From Lachnospiraceae bacterium NC2004 (lineage in GTDB: Bacteria > Bacillota > Clostridia > Lachnospirales > Lachnospiraceae): a stretch of DNA of 40,213 nucleotides. Made by a program: the position numbers and the translations under genes. Below, piece after piece: positions 31,918 to 39,599 of this stretch. Positions within the stretch are counted from its first letter, which is position 1. Every line of letters begins with the position of its first letter. The notes beneath the pieces are model-generated. The model was given only the letters and a program-made list of their open reading frames with translations. It was not told where the DNA came from and made no database searches. Where the stretch lies: positions 1 to 40,213 of the forward strand of contig JHXB01000019.1 of the NCBI GenBank assembly GCA_000621905.1, in the 5' to 3' direction.

Positions 31918-33075
31918 ATGAAGATAGCTTGGTTTTGTATTCCGGCTCATGGCCATACCAACCCGACACTTGGGCTTGTTAAGGCACTTACTGAGGCGGG
32001 GCACAAGGTATATTATTTTTCATTTGAGATGTTTAGAGAGAAGTTAGAAAATGCCGGTGCGTTTTTTATTCCGTGCGACGGGTACGACTTTGATATGGAG
32101 GATAAGGAAAATGCTGACCGTGTCGGCAAAGATATGGCATTTGCCGTAGAACTCCTCGTTTCGTCAACTCTGGCATTAGATGAGATGGTTACAAAGAAGG
32201 TTGGTGAGATACAGCCTGATGTTATTGTCGGAGATTCCATTGCTTATTGGGGCAAGTTAGCTGCAATGAAGCATAATATACCGTTCGTCTCATCAACGAC
32301 AACATTTGCGTTTAATAAGTATTCTTCGAAATATATGAATCGCGGAGCGGGACAAACACTGAAAATGTTGTTCTCTATGCCTAAAGTGAACAAGCAGATT
32401 AAAAGGCTTCAGGAGAAGGGGTACCCGGTAAAAGGGATTTTAGATATCGTGCAGAATGATAATGCTGTTAATACAGTGGTTTATACCTCGAAGTATTTTC
32501 AACCTTATTCTGAAACATTTTCTGACAAGTACCATTTCATCGGCCCGTCTATTCGTCCGATTACGGATACATTTGAAAAGAAGGCCGAGAAGACGGTTTA
32601 TGTTTCGATGGGGACAGTGAACCAAAATAAAGAGTTTTATCGCAATGCGATCAATGCTTTGGGTAAGACTGATTATCAGGTTATCTTTTCAATGGGAACG
32701 AATACGGAGCATTTTGATAATGTGCCGGACAACATTGAGATATATGAGAGTGTGGATCAAATGGCGGTGCTTGATATTGCAGATGCGTTCGTTACTCACT
32801 GCGGAATGAATTCGGCATCTGAAGGATTGTATTTTGGTGTGCCACTTATATTGTTCCCACAGACACCGGAGCAGGATGCGGTGGCTAAGCGAGCAGAAGA
32901 GCTTCATGCCGGACTCAGGCTTTCGTCGATAAATGAGGACGATATTCTAAAGGATATTAAAAGAATTATTGAAGATAAGAGCTTTAAAGAGGGCGCTGAT
33001 AAGGTGTCTGATAGTTTTAAGAGTAGCGGCGGACTCAAAGAGGCAGTTGCGTTTATTGAGAGTGTAGGAAAGTAA
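31918..33075 (+). CDS. MGT-family UDP-glycosyltransferase (YjiC/YojK-like)
   Basis: This 385-residue GT-B enzyme belongs to the macrolide-glycosyltransferase-like family of Firmicutes. The N-terminal acceptor domain opens MKIAWFCIPAHGHTNPTLGLVKAL (catalytic His near 11-13). The C-terminal donor domain carries the signature FVTHCGMNSASEGLYFGVPLILFPQTPEQ (about 284-312), with H-C-G binding UDP and PQ-x-x-EQ binding the sugar. By family it glucosylates small molecules such as macrolides or flavonoids, often in self-protection or xenobiotic inactivation. It is co-transcribed with the AbrB regulator. The natural acceptor is unknown. Ends before a large inverted pair of repeats. Confidence 0.9.
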   Translation: MKIAWFCIPAHGHTNPTLGLVKALTEAGHKVYYFSFEMFREKLENAGAFFIPCDGYDFDMEDKENADRVGKDMAFAVELLVSSTLALDEMVTKKVGEIQPDVIVGDSIAYWGKLAAMKHNIPFVSSTTTFAFNKYSSKYMNRGAGQTLKMLFSMPKVNKQIKRLQEKGYPVKGILDIVQNDNAVNTVVYTSKYFQPYSETFSDKYHFIGPSIRPITDTFEKKAEKTVYVSMGTVNQNKEFYRNAINALGKTDYQVIFSMGTNTEHFDNVPDNIEIYESVDQMAVLDIADAFVTHCGMNSASEGLYFGVPLILFPQTPEQDAVAKRAEELHAGLRLSSINEDDILKDIKRIIEDKSFKEGADKVSDSFKSSGGLKEAVAFIESVGK

Positions 33076-33083
33076 TATGTAAT

Positions 33084-33201
33084 TGCTAACTTATCAGTGG
33101 GGACAGGTCCCACCGATAAAATAATTGCTAGCTTCAACGGGACCTGTCCCCATTGATAAGTTAGCGAATAAACTACGAACCAGGGGGACAGACCCTGTGG
33201 A
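33084..33201. repeat. Long inverted REP-like pair plus a third copy
   Basis: GCTAACTTATCAGTGGGGAC and on to AGGTCCC (about 33084-33110) is matched by its complement at 33140-33166 with a single mismatch, leaving a 29-base loop. The arms extend well beyond the usual repeat. A standard copy follows at 33177-33200 and is the last one in the window. Confidence 0.85.
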
Positions 33202-34000
33202 TTCCAAAAATGATGATGGAAGTGTTGACCAGAAGGAGACCACAACAACTACGGATGGAACTAGGATTGAAAAAGTGGTTAAGACTTCTGCTGATGGAAC
33301 CAAGATTGAAAAAGAAATAATAACTTCTGCTGACGGAACTAAGATTGAGAAACAGTCTACGACTGATTCGGTTGGTAATAAGACTACTTCGACAGCAATA
33401 ACCAACAAAGATGGTTCAACAGAAAAGAAGGTTGAGATTGCAAATGTGGATGGTACGACTGAGAAAACTGTAGAAAATGTAAAACCTGATGGTACAACAT
33501 TTACAACATCAGATATCAAGAATTCTAATGGTGATACGGTTCACGAGGAGAAGACTACCAAGCCTTCCGGAGATTATACTTCTATCAAGGAGACAACAAG
33601 CAAGACTAAGCATACGATTTTGGTTGAAGAAAACGTTGGTAGTACTAAACAAACTGAAACGTATAATGTCACTGGCAAGAAGACTGTGGCCCTAACTAAG
33701 GCTATAACAAATGCAAGTAGCAAGGCTGTTACCATACCTAAAACAATCAATTCAAACGGTAAAGCTTATAAGGTCACAACCTTGAAGAAGGGTATGCTTA
33801 AAGCAAACCAATCTAAGCCTAAGACAGTTAAATTAAGTGCTGCAGGAATCACTAAGGTTGAAAAGGGCGCGTTTAACGGAATGGCTAAGAAAGGAACAAT
33901 AAAAGTGTCCGGTACTGCTAAGCAGGTTAAGAAACTTAAGAAAATGCTTAAGAAATCTGGCTTGCCTAAGGGCGTCAAGATCAAACGAGTAAAACAATGA
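33200..34000 (+). pseudogene. 5'-truncated remnant of a secreted surface protein
   Basis: The frame is open from inside the REP-like repeats, but has no ATG for almost 600 bp, no ribosome binding site and no signal peptide. The first part (about 33200-33640) codes for degenerate repeats of a DGT-x-IEK-type motif (TRIEKVVKTSADGT, TKIEKEIITSADGT, TKIEKQSTTDSVG). The last 110 residues (VTIPKTINSNGKAYKVTTLKKGMLKA ... KKMLKKSGLPKGVKIKRVKQ) match the C-terminal module of clostridial BspA-like proteins, also seen at the end of the protein at 28044. The signal peptide and any N-terminal domains are missing, and the break coincides with a repeat. It may be an old gene cut by repeat-mediated deletion. 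Confidence 0.75.
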
Positions 34001-34168
34001 TTTGATGTCAGCAAAATGTCAGCAAAAATTCGTATTTTTTTATAAAATATGAATGAAACGATAGAAATATCACTACATATTGTATATGTAAGAAATTATA
34101 TATGCTATATATGATGTCCAATATTGAATTCGAATAGTTCCAAGTGGTTTATACGTGATATAAAACAC

Positions 34169-34208
34169 AAGGCAATTCACAGTTTTTTTGTGGATTGTCT
34201 TTTTTTAT
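34169..34208 (+). terminator. Intrinsic terminator
   Basis: A 12-bp stem with two G-U pairs, a loop of about eight mostly T bases and a downstream T-run. It ends any transcript of the surface-protein remnant. Confidence 0.6.
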
Positions 34209-34241
34209 TATAATAATGGATGGGAATAAATGGCTGTAAAT

Positions 34242-34270
34242 AGTACTGTTGCAGTACTGTCTGGTATAAA
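34242..34270 (+). promoter_or_regulatory. Operator-like AGTACTG direct repeat and -10
   Basis: AGTACTGTTGCAGTACTGT (34242-34260) holds two AGTACTG units; each CAGTACTG is itself palindromic. TGGTATAAA (34262-34270) could be an extended -10. A candidate site for the XRE protein at 34820. Confidence 0.4.
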
Positions 34271-34386
34271 AATAGTGATGACATAGCATCTTGACATTTC
34301 CAGAACATGGGAGTATTATAACGCATATACGGACAATGTTCGAAAAGGCGTATAAACGCAGAAAGATAGAGAGGAGGGCAAAAGTT

Positions 34387-34833
34387 ATGCTGTATCCGGA
34401 GATTTCTTCCAGTGAATTGATAGAAAAACTCGAATCTGATGATTTTTATAAGCTTTATGGTAATCCTGTCAAATGTAAAATATTTGATACAGATAGAATC
34501 CTTATGTCTTTTGATTTATATAAGCGTTTATTTGGTAAGGTGAATTTAGATAAAGAAAATACAATAGAAATGGATGATTTTATTAGAGCGTTAGTATTGC
34601 AAAGGCTTCATGAAAATCCGGTCAGTTTATCTGATACGGAGGACGGATATTCACTTTCTATGGAAAGCGAAGTATACGACTTCTTAAATCGAAATACATT
34701 GAAAGATTTTGGGATTACGCTTGAGAAACTCACCTCTTATTTCTTTGAGTGGATAGCTGCTTGTCCGGAGGAGTTTAAGATATGGATAGAAGAATGTGTA
34801 AAGGAAAAGGGAACGGAAAATGACAGTAAGTGA
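34387..34833 (+). CDS. Hypothetical protein coupled to an XRE regulator
   Basis: This 148-residue acidic cytoplasmic protein (MLYPEISSSELIEKLESDDFYKLYGNPVK ... EEFKIWIEECVKEKGTENDSK) has no recognised domain. It overlaps the following XRE gene by 14 bp, which implies coupled translation. Protein-plus-XRE pairs can be toxin-antitoxin or immunity modules, but no toxin motif is visible. I chose ATG 34387 because GAGGAGGG (34371) sits 8-9 bp upstream; a longer frame from 34291 lacks such a site. Confidence 0.55.
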   Translation: MLYPEISSSELIEKLESDDFYKLYGNPVKCKIFDTDRILMSFDLYKRLFGKVNLDKENTIEMDDFIRALVLQRLHENPVSLSDTEDGYSLSMESEVYDFLNRNTLKDFGITLEKLTSYFFEWIAACPEEFKIWIEECVKEKGTENDSK

Positions 34834-35152
34834 ACGTATTTTTAAATTGATGGAAGAACGTGAGGTTACACAGATGGAGTTTTCGAAGGCTACAGGAATA
34901 GCGCAGAGTACCATTAGTGATTGGAAACGAAAGAAAACGAATCCGTCTGCAGATAAAATAATGATTATTTGTAAGGTGTTAAATGTAACACCATATGAAT
35001 TGTTGCAGGACACGGTTCAATCGGTGGAGAAATTGGATTATCGAGTAGTTACTAAAGGAACAAAGGAGTATGATCTTTTACTTGAAATGGATAGTCTGAA
35101 GAAATCGCAAAAAGAAAGATTGCTAGGGTATATAGCGGCTTTAAAACAATAG
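34820..35152 (+). CDS. XRE-family helix-turn-helix regulator
   Basis: A 110-residue protein with a classic Cro/CI-type domain (about 3-62): IFKLMEEREVTQMEFSKATGIAQSTISDWKRKKTNPSADKIMIICKVLNVTPYELL. The C-terminal 45 residues form a helix with KKSQKERLLGYIAALKQ, a dimerisation tail common in small phage and toxin-antitoxin regulators. It overlaps the upstream gene by 14 bp. It probably represses its own operon, perhaps at the AGTACTG site at 34242. A hairpin at 35161 ends the operon. Confidence 0.88.
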   Translation: MTVSERIFKLMEEREVTQMEFSKATGIAQSTISDWKRKKTNPSADKIMIICKVLNVTPYELLQDTVQSVEKLDYRVVTKGTKEYDLLLEMDSLKKSQKERLLGYIAALKQ

Positions 35153-35160
35153 GTCTGATG

Positions 35161-35187
35161 GCGGTGCTTTATTCATTAAGCATCGCT
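35161..35187 (+). terminator. Hairpin after the XRE gene
   Basis: GCGGTGCTT / AAGCATCGC arms (one G-U pair), loop TATTCATT, followed by TTAAAC. Confidence 0.5.
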
Positions 35188-35248
35188 TAAACATATGTAT
35201 AAAAACGTATATACGGCAATGTGACGTAAAGGCGGCGGAGGAGACAAT

Positions 35249-36343
35249 ATGACAAGAGGAAGAGCTTATTTAAAGCCGAAGAAGGGCGAATGGATTGAAA
35301 GTACACAATTATTATACGACATGGGCTTTGAGTTTCCTTATGGTAATGGATTAAAACTTATATCAGGATTCCTTAGAAAGCAACTTGAGAGTAAGAAAAA
35401 ACTGGATTTATTGTTGAAATCATTATTTCAAGTTTGGGATAAAGATGGCTATATAGTAGGTGAAGATGACCGATTGTCTTTTTTACTAGGCTTCGATAAT
35501 GTACCTCAAATAGATGGAGTAGGAGATGACTATTCTTATATTATGAATTGTTCATCTGATAAGGATAAAATATACGTAGCTGGGGAAGAATTCATTATCG
35601 ATAAAAATGAAATGATTGTATTGTCCTTTTCTAGAGTGGTGATGAGAATACGCAAGCAGACAGGAAAAACAAATCTCCTTTTTAATGAAGATGAAGTGAC
35701 AATTTGTACCGAAGCTTTAGATTTTTACAACAGAATTTTTATAGGACAATATGATAATATTGTTTCAAGGTTGAGTTGGAGATTGAACGATTCTACAACT
35801 TTACACGACAAAAGATATGTTTGCGAGCACATTCTTTTAGCAATAAGAGGAATTATTATGAGGGATACGGACCTTGATAGATATGGATTCAGTGCCAGCC
35901 TGGGGATTTGGGGTGAGAGTACAGATATTCGTGCAATTAACTCTTATGATATGCAGCAGGTTATGCGTTATAATTTGGCATATGCCAAACATCCGGAAGG
36001 AGGATATTCAGTAGATTTTAACAAACCGCTTATAAATGGTAATTTACCGGTGATTAAATGTAGATGTGAAAATGCTAAAGATGCCTTCGTGGAGACGGTT
36101 ACATGTACATCAAATCATTTGCAAATTTTGGATGATGCATTAATGATGTTTTATCATTTATATAGCGTGAATATCAGAGAATTGTTTGAGTATTATACAG
36201 ACGATGAAATGGCATTGGAACTGGCCGGATTAATTGAAAAGTTATTATCAGGAATTAAGCCGGACAGACAGTTTGTGGAAGAAATCAAAAAAGTATGGAA
36301 AAAGGTAATATTTGCGGGAGGTGTTTTTAGTGAAGAAAAGTGA
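35249..36343 (+). CDS. Hypothetical protein between XRE and RhuM-Fic genes
   Basis: This 364-residue cytoplasmic protein (MTRGRAYLKPKKGEWIESTQLLYDMGFEFPYGNGLKLISGFL ...) has no recognised domain. It carries a basic N-terminus, a central region with SSDKDKIYVAGEEFIIDKNEM and a Cys-containing KCRCENAKDAFVETVTC segment (about 270-286). No signal peptide or membrane helix. It is followed by the RhuM-Fic gene with a 14-bp overlap, so the two are probably translated together and could form one functional pair. GCGGAGGAG ribosome binding site at 35232. Confidence 0.6.
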   Translation: MTRGRAYLKPKKGEWIESTQLLYDMGFEFPYGNGLKLISGFLRKQLESKKKLDLLLKSLFQVWDKDGYIVGEDDRLSFLLGFDNVPQIDGVGDDYSYIMNCSSDKDKIYVAGEEFIIDKNEMIVLSFSRVVMRIRKQTGKTNLLFNEDEVTICTEALDFYNRIFIGQYDNIVSRLSWRLNDSTTLHDKRYVCEHILLAIRGIIMRDTDLDRYGFSASLGIWGESTDIRAINSYDMQQVMRYNLAYAKHPEGGYSVDFNKPLINGNLPVIKCRCENAKDAFVETVTCTSNHLQILDDALMMFYHLYSVNIRELFEYYTDDEMALELAGLIEKLLSGIKPDRQFVEEIKKVWKKVIFAGGVFSEEK

Positions 36344-37277
36344 GATTATACTATTTGAAACGAAAGACAAGGAAGTAACGTTGTCAGTCCCGATGGATGG
36401 AGATACGGTGTGGCTGACGCAGGCGCAGATGGCAGAGTTGTTTAATACAACAAAGCAAAATGTGAGCTTACATGCAAATAATTGTTTCAAAGAAGGGGAG
36501 TTAGATATGAAGTCAGTTGTCAAGGATTTCTTGACAACTGCATCTGATGGTAAAAATTATAAAACAAAATACTATAATCTAGATGTCATCATATCTGTAG
36601 GCTACCGCGTAAAATCAAAACGGGGTATCGAATTTCGTCAGTGGGCAAGTAAAATCTTAAAGCAGTACATGATTGATGGCTATGCAATAAATGAGAAACG
36701 CTTACATGCATTGCAAAAGACAGTTGATATTCAAACCAGAATGTTGGCAGATGCATTAAATGTTGAAGAAAAGGATATCCTAAGAGCTGTAAACCTGTAT
36801 ACGGATGCTTTGACGTTGTTAGATCAGTATGATCACCAAGCAATAGTTAAACCTGATGGAAAGGCTCCTGTATATAGGATTACATATGATGACTGTATGA
36901 CGATGGTTTCTCATATGAGGGATTCTTTTGATACGGATGTCTTCGGTGTAGAAAAAGAAGTTGGAAAAGTGAATGGGATTATTTCTGCAATATACCAAAG
37001 TGTATTTGGCGAAGATGCCTACCCGACTATTGAAGAAAAGGCGGCTAACTTACTTTATTTTATGATCAAGGATCATCCGTTTGCAGATGGTTGCAAAAGA
37101 ATCGCAGCTTCCTTGTTCCTGGAATTCTTGGAGAGGAATCAAGCTTTGTTTAAAGATGGCAGTAAGCGTATTGGCGACGGTGAATTGGTAGCTATTACGC
37201 TTATGATTGCGGAATCGAATCCCGACGAAAAGGACATAATGGTCAAGTTGGTGATGAATCTGCTTAATATGAAGTGA
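36330..37277 (+). CDS. RhuM-family protein with C-terminal Fic/Doc domain
   Basis: A 315-residue two-domain protein. The N-terminal half (1-120) is RhuM-like: DTVWLTQAQMAELFNTTKQNVSLHANNCFKEGEL and KTKYYNLDVIISVGYRVKSKRGIEFRQWASKIL. The C-terminal half (about 180-315) is a Fic/Doc domain whose active loop reads HPFADGCKR (249-257), where the family has HPF-x-x-GN-[GK]-R. The Asn usually needed to bind nucleotide is Cys here. Fic enzymes attach AMP or phosphate to target proteins and Doc is a phage toxin. GTG 36330 follows GGGAGG (36316-36321) with good spacing. It overlaps the upstream gene by 14 bp. Confidence 0.88.
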   Translation: MKKSEIILFETKDKEVTLSVPMDGDTVWLTQAQMAELFNTTKQNVSLHANNCFKEGELDMKSVVKDFLTTASDGKNYKTKYYNLDVIISVGYRVKSKRGIEFRQWASKILKQYMIDGYAINEKRLHALQKTVDIQTRMLADALNVEEKDILRAVNLYTDALTLLDQYDHQAIVKPDGKAPVYRITYDDCMTMVSHMRDSFDTDVFGVEKEVGKVNGIISAIYQSVFGEDAYPTIEEKAANLLYFMIKDHPFADGCKRIAASLFLEFLERNQALFKDGSKRIGDGELVAITLMIAESNPDEKDIMVKLVMNLLNMK

Positions 37278-37571
37278 TAATAGTAATGGGTGATATTATG
37301 AAACTAGTGGGGAGGAATCGTTACCGCCTTTATGAGTAAGATTTCGCTGTTGATGATATTAGGAAGGATGTAGTTTGCTAATGACACTGGAAGAATTAAA
37401 GCATCAACGGGCTGAATTGAATGCCTTAATATATCCATAATAATGAAGCTACGGATAGCAATGGATTTCAACGGACTGATTCTCGTAGCAATATGCTTAT
37501 TGAAAAGAATAACAGAGAAGGTTGCAGAACTTTCGGGAATCAAGAATTGTGGGTGGCTAGAGAAATAATAA
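37278..37571. other. Gap with decayed coding remnants
   Basis: Only short frames are found, such as MTLEELKHQRAELNALIYP (37381-37440) followed by a stop. The stretch has codon-like composition but no gene can be supported, so it is probably the remains of one or more genes. The next functional signal is the promoter at 37572. Confidence 0.4.
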
Positions 37572-37600
37572 TTGACAATATGGCATATATGCCATATAAT
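37572..37600 (+). promoter_or_regulatory. HigBA-like promoter with a 20-bp palindromic operator
   Basis: TTGACA (37572-37577), 17 bp, TATAAT (37595-37600), consensus elements. A perfect 20-bp palindrome (37578-37597, half site ATATGGCATA) fills the spacer and overlaps the -10, so a bound repressor would block polymerase. Confidence 0.85.
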
Positions 37601-37618
37601 ACAATCAGAGGTAAACAT

Positions 37619-37975
37619 ATGACAGAATTCACAGTTATAGCTTATGAAAAAGAAGATGGGGAATCTCCGGTAGAGGACTTTATAAATGCTCTTGATGTTA
37701 AGATGCGAGCGAAAATGTACGGTTTATTATTCATACTTCAAGAAAAGGGGAATTCGCTGAGGGAACCATATAGTAAGCATCTTGATGACGGAATATTTGA
37801 GTTGAGGTGTAAAGTAGGGAGCAACATAACCAGAGTATTATATTTCTTCTACTATGAGGGAAAGATAATACTGACCAATGGGTTCGTGAAGAAAACACAA
37901 AAGACTCCGCCAGAGGAGATAAGGCTGGCAAAGGAGCGGAGAGCAGATTATATAGAAAGGATGGAGCAATCATGA
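37619..37975 (+). CDS. RelE/HigB-type toxin (phage Gp49-like)
   Basis: This 118-residue protein fits the HigB/Gp49-like RelE superfamily: FTVIAYEKEDGESPVEDFINAL, then KHLDDGIFELRCKVGSNITRVLYFFYYEGKIILTNGFVKKTQKTPPEEIRLAKERR, where LRxK-x-x-x-x-R-x-x-Y-F-x-x-x-x-x-I-x-x-x-x-x-F-x-KK-x-x-x-x-P is diagnostic. Members cut mRNA on the ribosome. Basic and aromatic residues of the active surface are kept. It overlaps the antitoxin gene by 4 bp (ATGA). ATG 37619 follows AGAGG, downstream of the promoter; longer frames start upstream of that promoter. Confidence 0.88.
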   Translation: MTEFTVIAYEKEDGESPVEDFINALDVKMRAKMYGLLFILQEKGNSLREPYSKHLDDGIFELRCKVGSNITRVLYFFYYEGKIILTNGFVKKTQKTPPEEIRLAKERRADYIERMEQS

Positions 37976-38259
37976 AAACATTAAACGATATGCTTTCAGA
38001 TCAGCTGAAAGATGATGGATTTCGAAGAGAATATGAAGCAATACAGCCAGAGCTCGATGTGATCAGAGCTATTGTTGATGCCCGCACATCCCAGAATCTT
38101 ACTCAGAAGGAGCTGGCAGAGCGTACAGGAATCAATCAGGCTGATATCAGTAAATTAGAAAACGGTACACGAAATCCCTCTGTTAATTTACTTAAGCGTT
38201 TAGCTGATGGTATGGGCATGGCTCTTAGGATAGAGTTTGTACCGAAGCAGCAGATATAA
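37972..38259 (+). CDS. HigA-type XRE antitoxin
   Basis: A 95-residue protein with an N-terminal helix (LNDMLSDQLKDDGFRREYEAIQPELDVIRAIV) that contacts the toxin and an XRE domain (about 33-88: QNLTQKELAERTGINQADISKLENGTRNPSVNLLKRLADGMGMAL). The ATGA overlap with the toxin gene couples their translation; toxin-first order is typical of HigBA. It probably binds the 20-bp palindrome in the shared promoter. Intact in both domains. Confidence 0.9.
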   Translation: MKTLNDMLSDQLKDDGFRREYEAIQPELDVIRAIVDARTSQNLTQKELAERTGINQADISKLENGTRNPSVNLLKRLADGMGMALRIEFVPKQQI

Positions 38260-38343
38260 AGCTCTCTCGACGTGGAAATATGATATTACGGCCTCACTGG
38301 TAGAAATACTGGTGAGGTTAATATATTTAAGGGGGCGGAAGAG

Positions 38344-38502
38344 ATGGATTTCTTTGGAGTGGATTTTGAAAATCAGCAATCTAAAGACACGCTTAAGCTT
38401 ATATTCAGAGGGTGGTATCGGAAGGCGGTTTTGATGGGCTTAATCTGCTATTTTGAAATGGCTGATGGAAAAAGATGTAAACTATTTTGCTTCATAAAGT
38501 GA
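38344..38502 (+). CDS. Small hypothetical protein (possible remnant)
   Basis: A 52-residue frame (MDFFGVDFENQQSKDTLKLI ... KLFCFIK) starts behind GGGGCGGAAGAG. No family is recognised and the surrounding DNA (38260-38597) otherwise holds no gene, so it may be a decayed piece of a larger gene. Low confidence as a real gene. Confidence 0.3.
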   Translation: MDFFGVDFENQQSKDTLKLIFRGWYRKAVLMGLICYFEMADGKRCKLFCFIK

Positions 38503-38597
38503 ATTATAGTGAAGAAGACAGTATCAATTACGATAATAATCCTATAGTTTTTATGAATACACCAGATACAGAAACGACAGTATAGAGTGAAGATAGA

Positions 38598-39585
38598 ATG
38601 AATGAAGAACAGTACTTATCAAGAATAAGTTAACTTGAAAATGAAATTGAATATTTGCACGGACTTCTCGATAATGCTGGGATTTCATACAAGCGGGAGG
38701 CAAAGGAGTTAGATGATTTGTCACCAGACAGGAATCTTGGTTTTGACAAAGTATAAGGAACATGCGGAGCTTCTATTCCAAAGACTGCAAGGGAAAGCGG
38801 ACCATATTTATCTTCTTCAGGGCGGAGGCAGTAGAAAAGCCAAGGATGAAATGAGATTGCAAATGCGGTCGGTTCCGGATGAGGAGTCAGTCATCCTGGT
38901 AGCGATAGATAAGTATATTGGTGAAGGATTCAATTATCCGAGGCTTGATACAATGATGCTTACAATGCCTGCGGCAGCTGAAGGAAATATCGAGCAGTTT
39001 GCCGGGCGCCTCCATCGAGATTATGAAACTAAGACAGAAGTTATCATTTACGACTATGTAGATTCTCATATTCGTGTCCTTGAAAAAATGTATCATAAAC
39101 GACTTCGAACATATAAGAAGATAGGATACAAAATATGCAATAATGTTATTGCCGAAAAGCAAAATGCAAATGCAATCTTTGGTATAGATACATATGAAAA
39201 AGTGTATGAGAGAGATTTACTTGAGGCGAATAAAGAAGTTATTATTTCCAGCCCGGGATTAAATCATGCTAAGGTAAATGCATTTGTAAGGCTTATAAAG
39301 CAAAGACAAGAAAATGGGGTGAAGATTACTGTTGTTACACTTGATCCCGAAGGATACCCGGAAGAAAAGATTGAAGATACAAAGGCTCTTGTACAGGTAT
39401 TAGAAAACTGTGGCATAAAGGTTAGACTCCAGGATCATATGCATGAACATTTTGCCATCATTGACGATGAAATAGTATGGTACGGAAGCATGAATTTGCT
39501 TTCACGTGCAAAGGTTGATGATAATTTGATGCGTGTTAAGAGCAAAGATGCAGCTCAGGAATTATTGGAAATGACCTTTGGTTAA
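38598..39585 (+). pseudogene. Decayed TOTE-like primase/helicase protein with PLD nuclease C-terminus
   Basis: Two pieces of one family are joined. The N-terminal piece (38598-38750) encodes MNEEQYLSRIS, an in-frame stop (38631-38633), then LENEIEYLHGLLDNAGISYKREAKELDD, resembling the start of TOTE conflict-system primase-helicase proteins. In another frame, 38713-39585 encodes the C-terminal 290 residues: helicase lobe 2 (VLTKYKEHAELLFQRLQGK, VILVAIDKYIGEGFNYPRLDT, EQFAGRLHRDYETKTEVIIYDYVD) then a PLD-like domain ending HEHFAIIDDEIVWYGSMNLLSRAKVDDNLMRV. The primase domain and helicase lobe 1 with the Walker motifs are absent, so a large internal deletion occurred near 38700. The C-terminal piece may still be translated, but no good start was seen. 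Family recalled, not searched. Confidence 0.7.
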
Positions 39586-39599
39586 TGGATGCGAGGTGA

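Larger units (their letters stand above)
34001..34386. other. Gap with tandem 11-bp repeat, terminator and operator-like site
   Basis: ATGTCAGCAAA is repeated in tandem at 34005-34015 and 34016-34026, right after the remnant's stop. AT-rich DNA follows with no gene seen. A hairpin at 34169-34208 (AAGGCAATTCAC pairing with GTGGATTGTCTT, G-U pairs allowed, then a T-run) is an intrinsic terminator. No repeat of the GGGGACAGACCC family occurs here or to the right. Confidence 0.6.

Noticed and set aside
33094-33519. 141-codon minus-strand frame rich in Val and Ser
   Set aside because: It is antisense to the repeat-containing surface-protein remnant, with repeats in phase giving false open frames; no start signal.
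38237-38434. 65-codon frame after the HigA-type gene
   Set aside because: It overlaps the antitoxin end without its own ribosome binding site and resembles no protein; the shorter frame at 38344 is slightly better supported.
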